Position numbers and translations under genes: made by a program
Shown: piece by piece, positions 6,608 through 14,339 of the stretch
How the letters are laid out: every line of letters begins with the position of its first letter
Position numbering within the stretch: the first letter of the stretch is position 1
Notes under the pieces: model-generated
What the model was told of the DNA's origin: nothing
Databases searched by the model: none
Seen by the model: only the letters and a program-made list of their open reading frames with translations
Source of the DNA: an uncultured Rhodospirillaceae bacterium
GTDB lineage: Bacteria > Pseudomonadota > Alphaproteobacteria > Rhodospirillales > UBA2165
Direction of reading: 5' to 3'
Assembly (NCBI GenBank): GCA_913041095.1
Contig: CAJWIB010000023.1
Location: forward strand, 1 to 15,394
DNA: 15,394 nucleotides

Positions 6608-7633
6608 TTAAGACCAGACGCCGAAGGTGTTGGCGTTGCCGGTGCCGGCATCAGACCGGTAGCACGGTACATAATCCAATAAATCAAACTTGAGCCCTGA
6701 TCCTTGGGTTGCACCCATCGCCGCAATCCAATTTTTAATCTCGGAGCTGCCCGATTGATACGAATATTCCGGTTCATTGATGATGGCTGCCTCATCGCCA
6801 TTGGCGATGGCTTTGAGAATTCGTTGATCAAGTTCTTCATCAATGACGAAATGACTGAAACCACCCGACGCCGCAATACCAACGCGTTTATCGCTATCCC
6901 AAGCACGGATCGCATTGCCGACGGCTTTACCGAAATTCAGGACACGCTTGGCAGTTGGTTGATTGGGCGGGAAGAATGTGTTGACGAATATCGGTAGGGT
7001 CGCCATATTCTGACAGGCCTCGAAGTCATTCAATATGCGATGATAGAAAAAGCCGAAAGCGTGGCCGATCCCATTCTCACCCCATGGGCCGTCTGGCATT
7101 TTGCTTGAAACAGAGACATCAAACTCATCAAGCATCAGTGACGAGACAACGTGGTCAGCCAATTCCGGCTCTCCGGCATATTCGAGATCATGATCTTCCG
7201 GCACATTAGTCCAGGCAGCAATGGCGATGCCGGGTGACATGGTATCAAGGCGTTCCTGGCTCAAGACTTTATTGAGAACTTTCTCGCCGTTATAGACAGA
7301 GAACGCCGGTGACTGCTCAAGCAGAAAACATTCTCGTTGATCGTCACCGAAAATTACCAAAACATCCAAATCAGCGGCGCGAATTTTATCGCCAAGCTGA
7401 TCAAGCACTTTCTGACTGGCGTCGTGACGTTCCTGGCGGACTTCAGCAGTGTGCTGCGTCGCAAGATTTTCGCCTTTGCGCAGTTCGGTCAGTTCTTCAT
7501 AAGTGTAAACGCCGCCCCGGAAAGGATGAGCCGGATTATTGCGGTCCGCTTCGGCGCGCTGATCCCAATCTTCAGGTTGAGTGCCCAGCATCGGGGTGTG
7601 GGAAGAGCCTACTCCAAATACTATTTCAGCCAT
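6608..7633 (-). CDS. LigB-type (class III) extradiol ring-cleavage dioxygenase
   Basis: This 341-residue protein belongs to the LigB superfamily, non-haem Fe(II) enzymes that open catechol-type rings next to the hydroxyl pair. Residues matching those of protocatechuate 4,5-dioxygenase LigB are visible: His12 (SSHTPM) and His61 (TQH) as iron ligands, Glu267 in DEELDQ as the probable third ligand, His191 in GIGHAFGFFYH as the probable catalytic base, and the GGFSHF strand at 257-262. It is longer than LigB (about 300 residues). No LigA-like small subunit lies beside it or is fused to it, so it is not a standard protocatechuate or gallate dioxygenase. ATG 7633 has a strong AAGGAGG site 5 bases away. 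It lies 92 bp downstream of the IclR gene on the same strand and may share its transcript. The ring substrate is unknown. Confidence 0.87.
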   Translation of the reverse strand: MAEIVFGVGSSHTPMLGTQPEDWDQRAEADRNNPAHPFRGGVYTYEELTELRKGENLATQHTAEVRQERHDASQKVLDQLGDKIRAADLDVLVIFGDDQRECFLLEQSPAFSVYNGEKVLNKVLSQERLDTMSPGIAIAAWTNVPEDHDLEYAGEPELADHVVSSLMLDEFDVSVSSKMPDGPWGENGIGHAFGFFYHRILNDFEACQNMATLPIFVNTFFPPNQPTAKRVLNFGKAVGNAIRAWDSDKRVGIAASGGFSHFVIDEELDQRILKAIANGDEAAIINEPEYSYQSGSSEIKNWIAAMGATQGSGLKFDLLDYVPCYRSDAGTGNANTFGVWS

Positions 7634-7725
7634 GATTACCTCCTTGCGATTAGCTTCATTAAATCAATTTAGTTTTTGTTTTCTAATTAGTTGCATGTTT
7701 TGTCATCAATGTTCCTTGATACCGA

Positions 7726-8466
7726 TCAATTATTATCTGCGTTAGGCCGGTAGATATCTGCGTTGCCGCCTAAGGATCTGGTTAGTCCTGCTACCGCAGG
7801 CAGGAGGCCCTGTTTCATTGCTGCCATGGCATCCTCGGAAAAGCGGTATTGCGGACCTGAGAGCTGAAGGGCACCCAATAGGTCACCACCCATGCCAAAA
7901 AGCGGGCAGGCGAGGGCGGCGGCGTCCGGATATAAGGTACCGAAAGAAGTTGCGTAAATATCCTTGCGAATTTGGTCGAAGTTTTTACCTTCTTCGCCTG
8001 AAAATGCCCGCAGCACTTGCGATGACGCGCCATTGTTGAGATCGTAGCGGTCGCCGACGCTTGATCCGGCATCGCGAATCCCTTGGGAAGAGTCGACCTT
8101 ATGCAAGCAAACGATGCTGTTGCCATCGCGCACGGTAAAGGTCGCACATTCATTAAATTTATTGACCAGGGTCTGCATGACGGGATCTATCACATCAACA
8201 ATCTGAAAACTCCGTTGATAGGCGGAGCCAAGATGGAACAGGGCAGCACCCAACTGGAACCAGCCATCATCCCGGCGTTTGATAAATCCCTGACGCTCCA
8301 AGGAGACGCAAAGCCGGAGAATAGTGCTTTTATTTAAGCCGGTAATTTCAGCGAGATCGGTGAGGCGAAGCGCATTTCTATCGGTGCCGAATGCCGACAA
8401 TAGTGAGAGCCCGCGTTCCAAAGCAATAACGCCGCCTTTTGGTTCCGGTCTTAAATTTCCATCCAC
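7726..8466 (-). CDS. IclR family transcriptional regulator
   Basis: This 246-residue protein has the IclR layout: a winged helix-turn-helix at about residues 12-75, with LTDLAEITGLNKSTILRLCV covering the helix-turn-helix and a recognition helix around 45-57, then the wing RRDDGWFQLG. An effector-binding domain runs from about 85 to 240 and includes SVGDRYDLNNGASSQVLRAF and ALACPLF. IclR regulators commonly control aromatic degradation genes in response to a pathway compound. The start is GTG at 8466: AAAAGGAAA (8481-8473) lies about 8 bases before it, and the nearby ATG at 8462 is out of frame. It is divergent from the molybdoenzyme operon at 8601 and upstream of the dioxygenase, so both are likely targets. 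Confidence 0.92.
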   Translation of the reverse strand: MDGNLRPEPKGGVIALERGLSLLSAFGTDRNALRLTDLAEITGLNKSTILRLCVSLERQGFIKRRDDGWFQLGAALFHLGSAYQRSFQIVDVIDPVMQTLVNKFNECATFTVRDGNSIVCLHKVDSSQGIRDAGSSVGDRYDLNNGASSQVLRAFSGEEGKNFDQIRKDIYATSFGTLYPDAAALACPLFGMGGDLLGALQLSGPQYRFSEDAMAAMKQGLLPAVAGLTRSLGGNADIYRPNADNN

Positions 8467-8472
8467 GAATTA

Positions 8473-8481
8473 TTTCCTTTT
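8473..8481 (-). promoter_or_regulatory. Ribosome binding site supporting a GTG start for the IclR gene
   Basis: On the minus strand AAAAGGAAA precedes GTG 8466 by about 8 bases. The only in-frame upstream ATG runs into a TAA before reaching the gene, so GTG is the best start. Confidence 0.5.
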
Positions 8482-8495
8482 CAGCATAAATTATG

Positions 8496-8525
8496 TTGCT
8501 TTGTGAATTGGCCTGTTGTTATACT
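8496..8525 (+). promoter_or_regulatory. Possible promoter of the molybdoenzyme operon
   Basis: TTGCTT at 8496-8501 and TATACT at 8520-8525 are 18 bases apart, an acceptable sigma70-type pair (4 of 6 and 5 of 6 consensus matches). Transcription would begin near 8532, just before the palindrome at 8538-8554, where a bound regulator could block it. No other pair in the 134-bp divergent space looked better. Confidence 0.35.
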
Positions 8526-8537
8526 ACACGAAATTAA

Positions 8538-8554
8538 GTTTCATGCAATGAAAC
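8538..8554. promoter_or_regulatory. Palindromic operator candidate for the adjacent IclR regulator
   Basis: GTTTCATGCAATGAAAC is a perfect inverted repeat with two 7-base arms and a 3-base centre. It lies between the divergent IclR gene (start 8466) and the rightward operon (start 8601). IclR-family proteins typically bind palindromes of about this size between themselves and their targets. Its place just after a predicted promoter suggests repression of the rightward operon, but this is inferred from position and symmetry only. Confidence 0.5.
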
Positions 8555-8600
8555 ATTTTATAAATCACATAAATCAGTGAGAAACAGGTCAGAAAAATAT

Positions 8601-9029
8601 ATGAATAAAATTCTCGGACCGGATAAATCAGCGCCGATTTGGTACAGTGCTTCAAGCAAACGGGGCGGCAATAATGCTAAGCCAGCCGATCTGCCGGTGG
8701 ACGAACCGAGTGTCGAGATCGGTGATATCACATTGAATGTCGCTTTGTTTGGCTACCTTTCGACCAAAGCTGAAAATGACCGGCTGACGCTGAGCGTCCC
8801 CGGTAATAGCAAAGTGAGAGACGTTATCGAGATTATCGGCGAAGCCTGCGGTCCGGAAATTACCGCTACTTTTAAAAATGATAGCGGTGAATTTATTGAA
8901 TGCTGCCGGATTTTTGTCGAAGGCGTCCTGCTGGCCGATCTTGATGCCGCAATTATTTCAAAGAATGGCCAAGATGAACAACCATCAAATATTGAAATAA
9001 TATTGCTCATGGCGAATGAAGCCGGCTAG
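8601..9029 (+). CDS. MoaD/ThiS-like small protein with N-terminal extension, lacking terminal Gly-Gly
   Basis: From ATG 8601 the protein has 142 residues. Residues about 45-142 resemble a beta-grasp MoaD/ThiS domain: strand LNVALFGYLS, strand DRLTLSVPGNSKVRDVIEIIGEACG (typical of the second strand and first helix), IFVEGVLLADLD, and a final strand IEIILLMANEAG. A 40-45 residue, low-hydrophobicity extension precedes it, and Cys101-Cys102 are adjacent. MoaD carries the sulfur that makes molybdopterin on a C-terminal Gly-Gly; this protein ends Ala-Gly. It is therefore doubtful as a sulfur carrier and may be a dedicated partner of the molybdoenzyme 20 bp downstream. An in-frame GTG at 8577 lacks a ribosome site. 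The fold assignment is moderately sure; the role is unknown. Confidence 0.6.
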   Translation: MNKILGPDKSAPIWYSASSKRGGNNAKPADLPVDEPSVEIGDITLNVALFGYLSTKAENDRLTLSVPGNSKVRDVIEIIGEACGPEITATFKNDSGEFIECCRIFVEGVLLADLDAAIISKNGQDEQPSNIEIILLMANEAG

Positions 9030-9049
9030 CAAAGGTAGGAGAAACACAA

Positions 9050-11665
9050 ATGGATGATGTACCTCAAAATTTAACCAACGCAGCCGAGACTACTGGCGAG
9101 GTTGATGATAAATGGGTCTCGTCATCCTGCAGTCTTTGCTATGCATCTTGTTCCATTAAAGCTCACCGCGTGAACGGTACCGTCATCAAGATCGAAGGCA
9201 ATCCCGAAAGTGCTGTCGGCAAGGGCCGTCTTTGCGGCAAAGGGGTCAGTGGCATTATGTCCCACTATGATCCCAACCGACTCAATAAACCAATGAAACG
9301 CACCAACCCGGAAAAAGGCAAAGGCGTCGATCCTATGTGGGAGGAGATTTCCTGGGATGAGGCGCTTGATACGGTGGCCGGTAAACTGAAGGCGCTACGT
9401 GAGGATGATCCGCGTAAATTACTTATCATGCGGACAACCACGGTGATGACCCAGCACATTCCGCCGTTTGCTTTTATGTCGGCCTTTGGCACGCCGAATG
9501 CGTCGGCGGCAGGCGGCGGACTGCATTGCGGTAATGGAGCTCATTTAATTAGCGGCATCATGCATTCCTCCTGGTCGATCGTACCGGATTTCCAATATTG
9601 CAATTACGCGGTCTATTTTGGCGCTTCCAAAGGCCACGCCGCCGGTCACGCATCTTGCTCCAATATGACGATGGCGGCAGATGCTCGTGCGCGCGGTATG
9701 AAAATGGTGGTGGTTGATCCTTTCGCCAATCAGGCCGGTGCGAATTCTACTGAATGGGTGCCGATCCGAGTTGGTACAGATGCCGGTTTGGCGTTGGCAA
9801 TGGCCAATGTGTTGGTCAACGAGCTGGAAATGTATGACGTCGCCTATCTCAAAGCCAAAACCAATATGCCGTATCTGATTGGTAACGATACGCGTTATAT
9901 CCGTGACTCAGAAACCAACAAGCCAATGGTTTGGGATAGTGCAACCAGTCAGGCCTGTACTTTTGATAAGACTGATTCAGCTGATATGGCGATTGAAGGC
10001 ACCTATATGGTTGACGGCAAACAGTGCCGCCCGGGATTCGTGTTGATGAAAGAGCATTTGAAAACTTATACGGTTGAGCGCGGTGAGGAAATCACCACTA
10101 TTCCAGCTGAAAACATCCGCCGGATTGCCACCGAATTCGCCGAAGAAGCGCGCATTGGCAGCACCATTGTGATTGATGGCGTGACGGTGCCATATCGTCC
10201 AGTAGCCGCAATTGCCTTCCGAGGTTCACAGGGGCACAAGAACTCGACCTATAATATGCTGTCGGTTGATCTGTTGAATCATTTGGTAGGCGCGGCCGAT
10301 GTTGCCGGTGGTTGCCTCGGCTTTAATCCAGCCTGTGATGGTTATCCTGAAACTGGGCGTTTGAAATATATTCCGCATCCCGATCCGGATGGCCTGATGA
10401 TTACCGGCTCTTGGATGGGCCCACATGGACCGTATCCAATTGGCGATCCGGCGCCACCAGAACGGGTCGGTCTGCAGAATTTATTCCCGATGGCAATGGG
10501 CTCGGTTTTCCAAGGCTCCACCGATCAAGAGGAAATGTGGGAAAAATTTGATTTCGACTATCGCCCTGAATTTCTGCTCAATCTTGGCGCCAATCAAATC
10601 ATGAGTGTTGGTAATAGTGATGCGGTCGAAGCATCATTGAAAAAGTTTAAGTTCATCGTTTCCTTTGATATCTTTGCCACCGAGACCACTGAATTCGCTG
10701 ATATCGTGTTCCCCGACTGCGGTTATCTCGAAACCACCGATTCCCGCTCGAACTTTCCGTTTATTTTCAGCCTGCCTGCCGGATTGGGCGAGTGGTGCTG
10801 GCCGATCCGCCAGGAAGTCGTTGAACCCGAGGGCGAGCGCCGGTTATTTGCTGATGTATTGCAGGAACTGGGCGACCGGATTGGCATCACGCCAGATTTG
10901 AACGCCGCCTACAATGCTTGGTTCGAGCTTGAGGGCGAGAACCGGTTAAAACCGGACCGCAAATATACTTTTGCCGAGATCGGCGATCATGATCTTAAAG
11001 ATAAATTCGGTCCCGACAAAGGCCTCGATTATTTTAAAGAACATGGTTTGGTCAAATGGCCTAAAAAACCCAACGAGGTTTACTGGCGCGCTTTTACCGA
11101 TGTGCGGGTACCGCTCTATTGGGAATGGATGAACGACACCTGGGAAAAAACAATGGCGATTGCCGAGCCCAAAGGGTTGGATATTCCGAAAGAATATTAC
11201 AGCCCTTTGCCAGATTGGCTGCCTTGTCCGTCCCATGAATGTGACCATGAAGATTTTGACTTCTATGCCTTCTATTACCGTGACATCGTTCACACCAATA
11301 GTCTGACAATGGAAAACGCCTGGCTGGACGAGGCTGCTCAACTCGATCCATATTCCTATAACATCGCAATCAATGCCAGCGTCGGTCGCGAAAAAGGATT
11401 GCAGTCCGGCGATCTTATTTCGGTCGAAAACGAACACGGCCACAAAGTTGAGGGCCGTGCGCGCTTGACCGAAACCATCCACCCGGAAGGTTTGGGCATT
11501 GGCGCCTGCGCCGGCCATTGGGCGCGCAGAATGCCGACGGCAAAAGGCAAAGGCGTATTCTTTAATGATCTGGTTGAGCTTGATTGGCATCATTCAAGCC
11601 CATCTAATTTAACGGTTGATCTTTGTGCCAAAGTCAAAGTCACCAAATTGGAGGCAGCACAATGA
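9050..11665 (+). CDS. DMSO reductase family molybdopterin oxidoreductase, catalytic subunit
   Basis: This 871-residue protein is a bis-MGD molybdenum (or tungsten) enzyme. Its N-terminal [4Fe-4S] motif is Cys27, Cys30, Cys34 and Cys62, followed by Lys64. MopB domains follow, with WEEISWDEALD at about 97-107, a likely metal-ligand region GGGLHCGNG with Cys160, VVVDPFANQAG in a cofactor-binding strand, and FADIVFPDCGYLE. A C-terminal molydop-binding domain spans about 755-871. The N-terminus has no twin-arginine motif or hydrophobic signal, unlike the exported Psr, Ttr and Arr relatives, so the enzyme should be cytoplasmic. AGGAG at 9037-9041 lies 8 bases before ATG 9050. It overlaps the ferredoxin gene by ATGA and forms a three-part complex with it and NrfD. 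The neighbours point to an aromatic substrate (hydroxylation, dehydroxylation or transhydroxylation), but the reaction cannot be assigned. Confidence 0.9.
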   Translation: MDDVPQNLTNAAETTGEVDDKWVSSSCSLCYASCSIKAHRVNGTVIKIEGNPESAVGKGRLCGKGVSGIMSHYDPNRLNKPMKRTNPEKGKGVDPMWEEISWDEALDTVAGKLKALREDDPRKLLIMRTTTVMTQHIPPFAFMSAFGTPNASAAGGGLHCGNGAHLISGIMHSSWSIVPDFQYCNYAVYFGASKGHAAGHASCSNMTMAADARARGMKMVVVDPFANQAGANSTEWVPIRVGTDAGLALAMANVLVNELEMYDVAYLKAKTNMPYLIGNDTRYIRDSETNKPMVWDSATSQACTFDKTDSADMAIEGTYMVDGKQCRPGFVLMKEHLKTYTVERGEEITTIPAENIRRIATEFAEEARIGSTIVIDGVTVPYRPVAAIAFRGSQGHKNSTYNMLSVDLLNHLVGAADVAGGCLGFNPACDGYPETGRLKYIPHPDPDGLMITGSWMGPHGPYPIGDPAPPERVGLQNLFPMAMGSVFQGSTDQEEMWEKFDFDYRPEFLLNLGANQIMSVGNSDAVEASLKKFKFIVSFDIFATETTEFADIVFPDCGYLETTDSRSNFPFIFSLPAGLGEWCWPIRQEVVEPEGERRLFADVLQELGDRIGITPDLNAAYNAWFELEGENRLKPDRKYTFAEIGDHDLKDKFGPDKGLDYFKEHGLVKWPKKPNEVYWRAFTDVRVPLYWEWMNDTWEKTMAIAEPKGLDIPKEYYSPLPDWLPCPSHECDHEDFDFYAFYYRDIVHTNSLTMENAWLDEAAQLDPYSYNIAINASVGREKGLQSGDLISVENEHGHKVEGRARLTETIHPEGLGIGACAGHWARRMPTAKGKGVFFNDLVELDWHHSSPSNLTVDLCAKVKVTKLEAAQ
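11650..11654 (+). promoter_or_regulatory. Ribosome binding site deciding the start at 11662
   Basis: GGAGG at 11650-11654 is 7 bases before ATG 11662, which overlaps the preceding TGA as ATGA. The frame is open further up to ATG 11623, but that would bury 43 bases in the previous gene and add residues the family does not have. Confidence 0.6.
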
Positions 11666-12270
11666 GATGGGGCATGGTGATAGATTTGAAACGCTGCATC
11701 GGCTGCTATGGCTGTCAGCTCTCATGCAAAGCTGAAAATGGTACGCCGCCTGGCGTCTTTTTCGCCCGTGTTCACAAACAGGAAGAAGGCCAGTATCCGA
11801 CGGCACAGACGACATTTTTACCGGTGCTGTGCAATCACTGTGACGATCCGCCCTGCGTTGATGTCTGTCCGACCGGTGCCAGCTTCGTTTGGGAAGATGA
11901 CGGCATTGTAGATATCGATGCTGATAAATGCGTCGGTTGCCGCTCCTGCATGATGGCGTGTCCGTATTCGCAACGCTTCCTCAATGATGATCCCCAGAAC
12001 TATTACGGTGATCAGGGCGCCACGCCTTACGAGCAAGCCCGGGTCGAGCGGCACCAAACTGGTGTTGTCATGAAGTGTAACTTCTGTCGCGACCGGGTGC
12101 GCAATGGACAAGATCCGGCTTGCGTCGAAAATTGCCCGACCATTGCTCGCTATTTTGGTGACCTCGATAATCCAAATAGCGAAGTGTCACGGCTGATCCG
12201 TGAGCGTAGCGGTTTCCCGCTGCACCCGGAAAAAGGCACCAATCCAAACGTTTATTATTTGCCGGCTTGA
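11662..12270 (+). CDS. Four-cluster ferredoxin subunit (PsrB/TtrB/DmsB-like) of the molybdoenzyme
   Basis: From ATG 11662 the protein has 202 residues and 16 cysteines in four groups: 12/15/18/22, 57/60/65/69, 90/93/96/100 and 139/142/154/158. This is the normal arrangement of four [4Fe-4S] clusters in the electron-transfer subunit of DMSO-reductase-family complexes. Motifs include CIGCYGCQLSC, CNHCDDPPCVDVCP and CVGCRSCMMACP. It would carry electrons between the catalytic subunit and the NrfD membrane subunit. It has no signal peptide, in keeping with a cytoplasmic complex. It overlaps the catalytic gene by four bases and ends 16 bp before the NrfD gene. Confidence 0.95.
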   Translation: MRWGMVIDLKRCIGCYGCQLSCKAENGTPPGVFFARVHKQEEGQYPTAQTTFLPVLCNHCDDPPCVDVCPTGASFVWEDDGIVDIDADKCVGCRSCMMACPYSQRFLNDDPQNYYGDQGATPYEQARVERHQTGVVMKCNFCRDRVRNGQDPACVENCPTIARYFGDLDNPNSEVSRLIRERSGFPLHPEKGTNPNVYYLPA

Positions 12271-12286
12271 TTGGGAAGGGAAAATA

Positions 12287-13240
12287 ATGACATCCACGAA
12301 CTCAGGACGCTATGAGCAATTAATCAAGGACTATCAGACCGAATACCGGCCGCAACGGGAATGGTCGGAAGGGCGGGGTTTTTTTCTTATCCTTGGGCAT
12401 TTTCTAGTCGGTGTTGCCGCCGGTGCCTGGCTGTTTGGTCTGTTCTTCCAGGATAAGATTTCCTTGTTGGCTGGTTTTGTGCTGGCGGGTCTCGGCGGGT
12501 TGGCGCATTTAGCCAATTTGGCGCGGCCGGAGAGGTTTATTTTGATGATGCTGCGGACGGCGACATCTTGGGTGTCGCGCGGTTTTTGGGGACTAACGCT
12601 GTTTTTGATCGGCAGCGTGATCTATCTGCCGTCGCTGATGTTCAGTGACACATTCTGGCAAAGCGATTCGGTGATTGCCGACGTCGGGGTAGTGTTTTCA
12701 ATTGCCGGCTCGATTATCATGATGGCCTATATGGGATTTGTGTATACCGCATCCAAGGCGATCGCGTTTTGGAATTCAACCCTGCATCCCGTTCTCTATA
12801 TTTCTTATGCTTTGCGCGGTGGAGCTGCCGCCCATCTGTTATCGCTGGCGTTTCAAGGTGAAGCTGTCAGCGGTGGTTCTGACATTCTGATATTTTGGAT
12901 TGCCGTTACCGTGACGGTCATTGTGCTGTGGATATTTGAAATCCAGGGAGCTTTGACCAGCGGTGAGGAAGCGGCGGTGCACTCGGTGCATGATATTCTG
13001 GCGGGCCGCTTAGCGCTTTATTTCTATGTTGGCATTTTGCTGATCGGTCTGTTCGTGCCGGTGTTTTTGATGGCCGGAATTATCGCGCCCCTATCACCAA
13101 CATTGTTTGCACTGATTGGATTGACCTCCGTCGCCGGTGATTTCTTCATGAAATTCTCGTCGATTAAGGCCGGCGTATTTAGTCCAGTCCGGCTCTACAG
13201 CGGCAATAATCGAAGAGCGACACGACGCCGAAAAATTTGA
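12287..13240 (+). CDS. NrfD/PsrC-type membrane subunit, quinone-linked
   Basis: From ATG 12287 the protein has 317 residues. After a polar N-terminus of about 30 residues there are eight hydrophobic segments, as in PsrC: roughly 31-54, 58-78, then segments beginning FWGLTLFLIG, VGVVFSIAGS, VLYISYALRG, ILIFWIAVTV, YFYVGILLIG and LFALIGLTSV. The tail is strongly basic (NNRRATRRRKI), which should keep the C-terminus on the cytoplasmic side. NrfD proteins exchange electrons with the quinone pool; with the ferredoxin subunit this one would connect the cytoplasmic molybdoenzyme to it. GGAAGGG at 12274-12280 lies 6 bases before the ATG; a longer open frame from 12200 overlaps the ferredoxin gene and is unlikely. 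Confidence 0.93.
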   Translation: MTSTNSGRYEQLIKDYQTEYRPQREWSEGRGFFLILGHFLVGVAAGAWLFGLFFQDKISLLAGFVLAGLGGLAHLANLARPERFILMMLRTATSWVSRGFWGLTLFLIGSVIYLPSLMFSDTFWQSDSVIADVGVVFSIAGSIIMMAYMGFVYTASKAIAFWNSTLHPVLYISYALRGGAAAHLLSLAFQGEAVSGGSDILIFWIAVTVTVIVLWIFEIQGALTSGEEAAVHSVHDILAGRLALYFYVGILLIGLFVPVFLMAGIIAPLSPTLFALIGLTSVAGDFFMKFSSIKAGVFSPVRLYSGNNRRATRRRKI

Positions 13241-13271
13241 GAAAAATCTGACAGATAACTGGAGCCCCACC

Positions 13272-14249
13272 ATGATTATCGACTGGCAACATCACGCATC
13301 ACCTAAAGTATTTTTTGACCGCCGCGGCGGCAAAGCGGGTGCGCCGGTTATGCAGAACGGCAAAGTTAATTTGCGGTTACGCCCCGAGGTCTATCAAATT
13401 GACATGCAGCTCGACTATATGGATGCCGCCGGTATTGATATGTCGGTGCTGTCGGCGACTTTGGAAAATCATGATGATTGCTCGATTACCGGAGAGTTTT
13501 ATGCTGAGGTTATGCGAGATCACCCGGACCGGTTTGCCGGCTTGGCTCCATGTTTGCCGCTGCATGGTCCGGAAGCGCTCGCCGAGCTTGAACATGCTGT
13601 TACTGAACTGGGCCTAAAAGGCGTGGTTATCTCACCGCAAAATGCCGGGGAGGCAATGGATTCCCAGAAAATGTGGCCGTTCTATGAGCTGGTGCAGAAA
13701 TTGGATGTGCCGATCTTCGTGCATATTTCCGGTGTGCCGGTCGGCTATGACGCGCTCGAAGCCGACTGGAACATCAATGTAACCATGACCCGGGAGTTCG
13801 ATGTCGCCTCAAACGCCATCCGCCTGGTCAATAGCGGCGTGTTGACCAAATTTCCCGGTTTGAATTTTGTTATCGCCCATTTCGGCGGTGGTGTGTCCTC
13901 GATTTACGAACGGGTTGAGCGCTACGTCTATTCCTGGGGCGATCGTTTTTGGGAAGATCAAGGCGGTAAAGCGCCTTTCGCCCAACCCTATAAACAAAGT
14001 TTCCGGGAAGTCTTTGATCGTTTGTATTTCGATATGGCGGGTTTCGAAGGAGGTATGAACGCGGTCAATTGCGCGCTCACCACAATCCGCCCGGATCGCT
14101 TACTGTTTGCAACCGACTATCCCTACAATTTTTCCGATGATCCAGAAATGGTGAAACAATATGTCGAGAATATCCGCGCCCTCAATCTGGCACCGGAAAT
14201 TATCGATGGAATTCTGGGCGGCACGGCGGCCCAACTCTTGAAATTATAA
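13272..14249 (+). CDS. Amidohydrolase family 2 protein (ACMSD/resorcylate decarboxylase-like)
   Basis: This 325-residue protein has the TIM-barrel pattern of the ACMSD-like amidohydrolases, a group rich in non-oxidative decarboxylases of aromatic acids. Visible are VFVHISG-like IFVHISG (His151), IAHFGGG (His203) and LLFATDYPY (Asp282), the later metal ligands and catalytic aspartate. The first motif, DWQHHASP, has Gln6 where the usual HxH has its first histidine; His8 keeps the second. Likely roles are decarboxylation of a hydroxylated aromatic acid or hydrolysis of a ring-fission product, and the sequence does not separate these. GGAG at 13261-13264 is 7 bases before ATG. It is 31 bp after the NrfD gene, so it is probably the last gene of the same operon. 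Confidence 0.88.
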   Translation: MIIDWQHHASPKVFFDRRGGKAGAPVMQNGKVNLRLRPEVYQIDMQLDYMDAAGIDMSVLSATLENHDDCSITGEFYAEVMRDHPDRFAGLAPCLPLHGPEALAELEHAVTELGLKGVVISPQNAGEAMDSQKMWPFYELVQKLDVPIFVHISGVPVGYDALEADWNINVTMTREFDVASNAIRLVNSGVLTKFPGLNFVIAHFGGGVSSIYERVERYVYSWGDRFWEDQGGKAPFAQPYKQSFREVFDRLYFDMAGFEGGMNAVNCALTTIRPDRLLFATDYPYNFSDDPEMVKQYVENIRALNLAPEIIDGILGGTAAQLLKL

Positions 14250-14339
14250 ACCAGCCAAAGCCCAGGCCAATAAAATGGTCGGGGTGAACGTAATTAAACA
14301 ATGCTAACGATTGATAATTAGTAAAAAGGAGATTGCCCC

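Noticed and set aside
7705..7720. ATCAA-TGTTCC-TTGAT inverted repeat after the IclR gene
   Set aside because: Arms of only five AT-rich bases with no T-tract are too weak to call a terminator or operator.
10946..11593. Leftward open frame of 215 codons
   Set aside because: It is antisense to the C-terminal domain of the molybdoenzyme catalytic subunit, with no ribosome site or recognisable motif.
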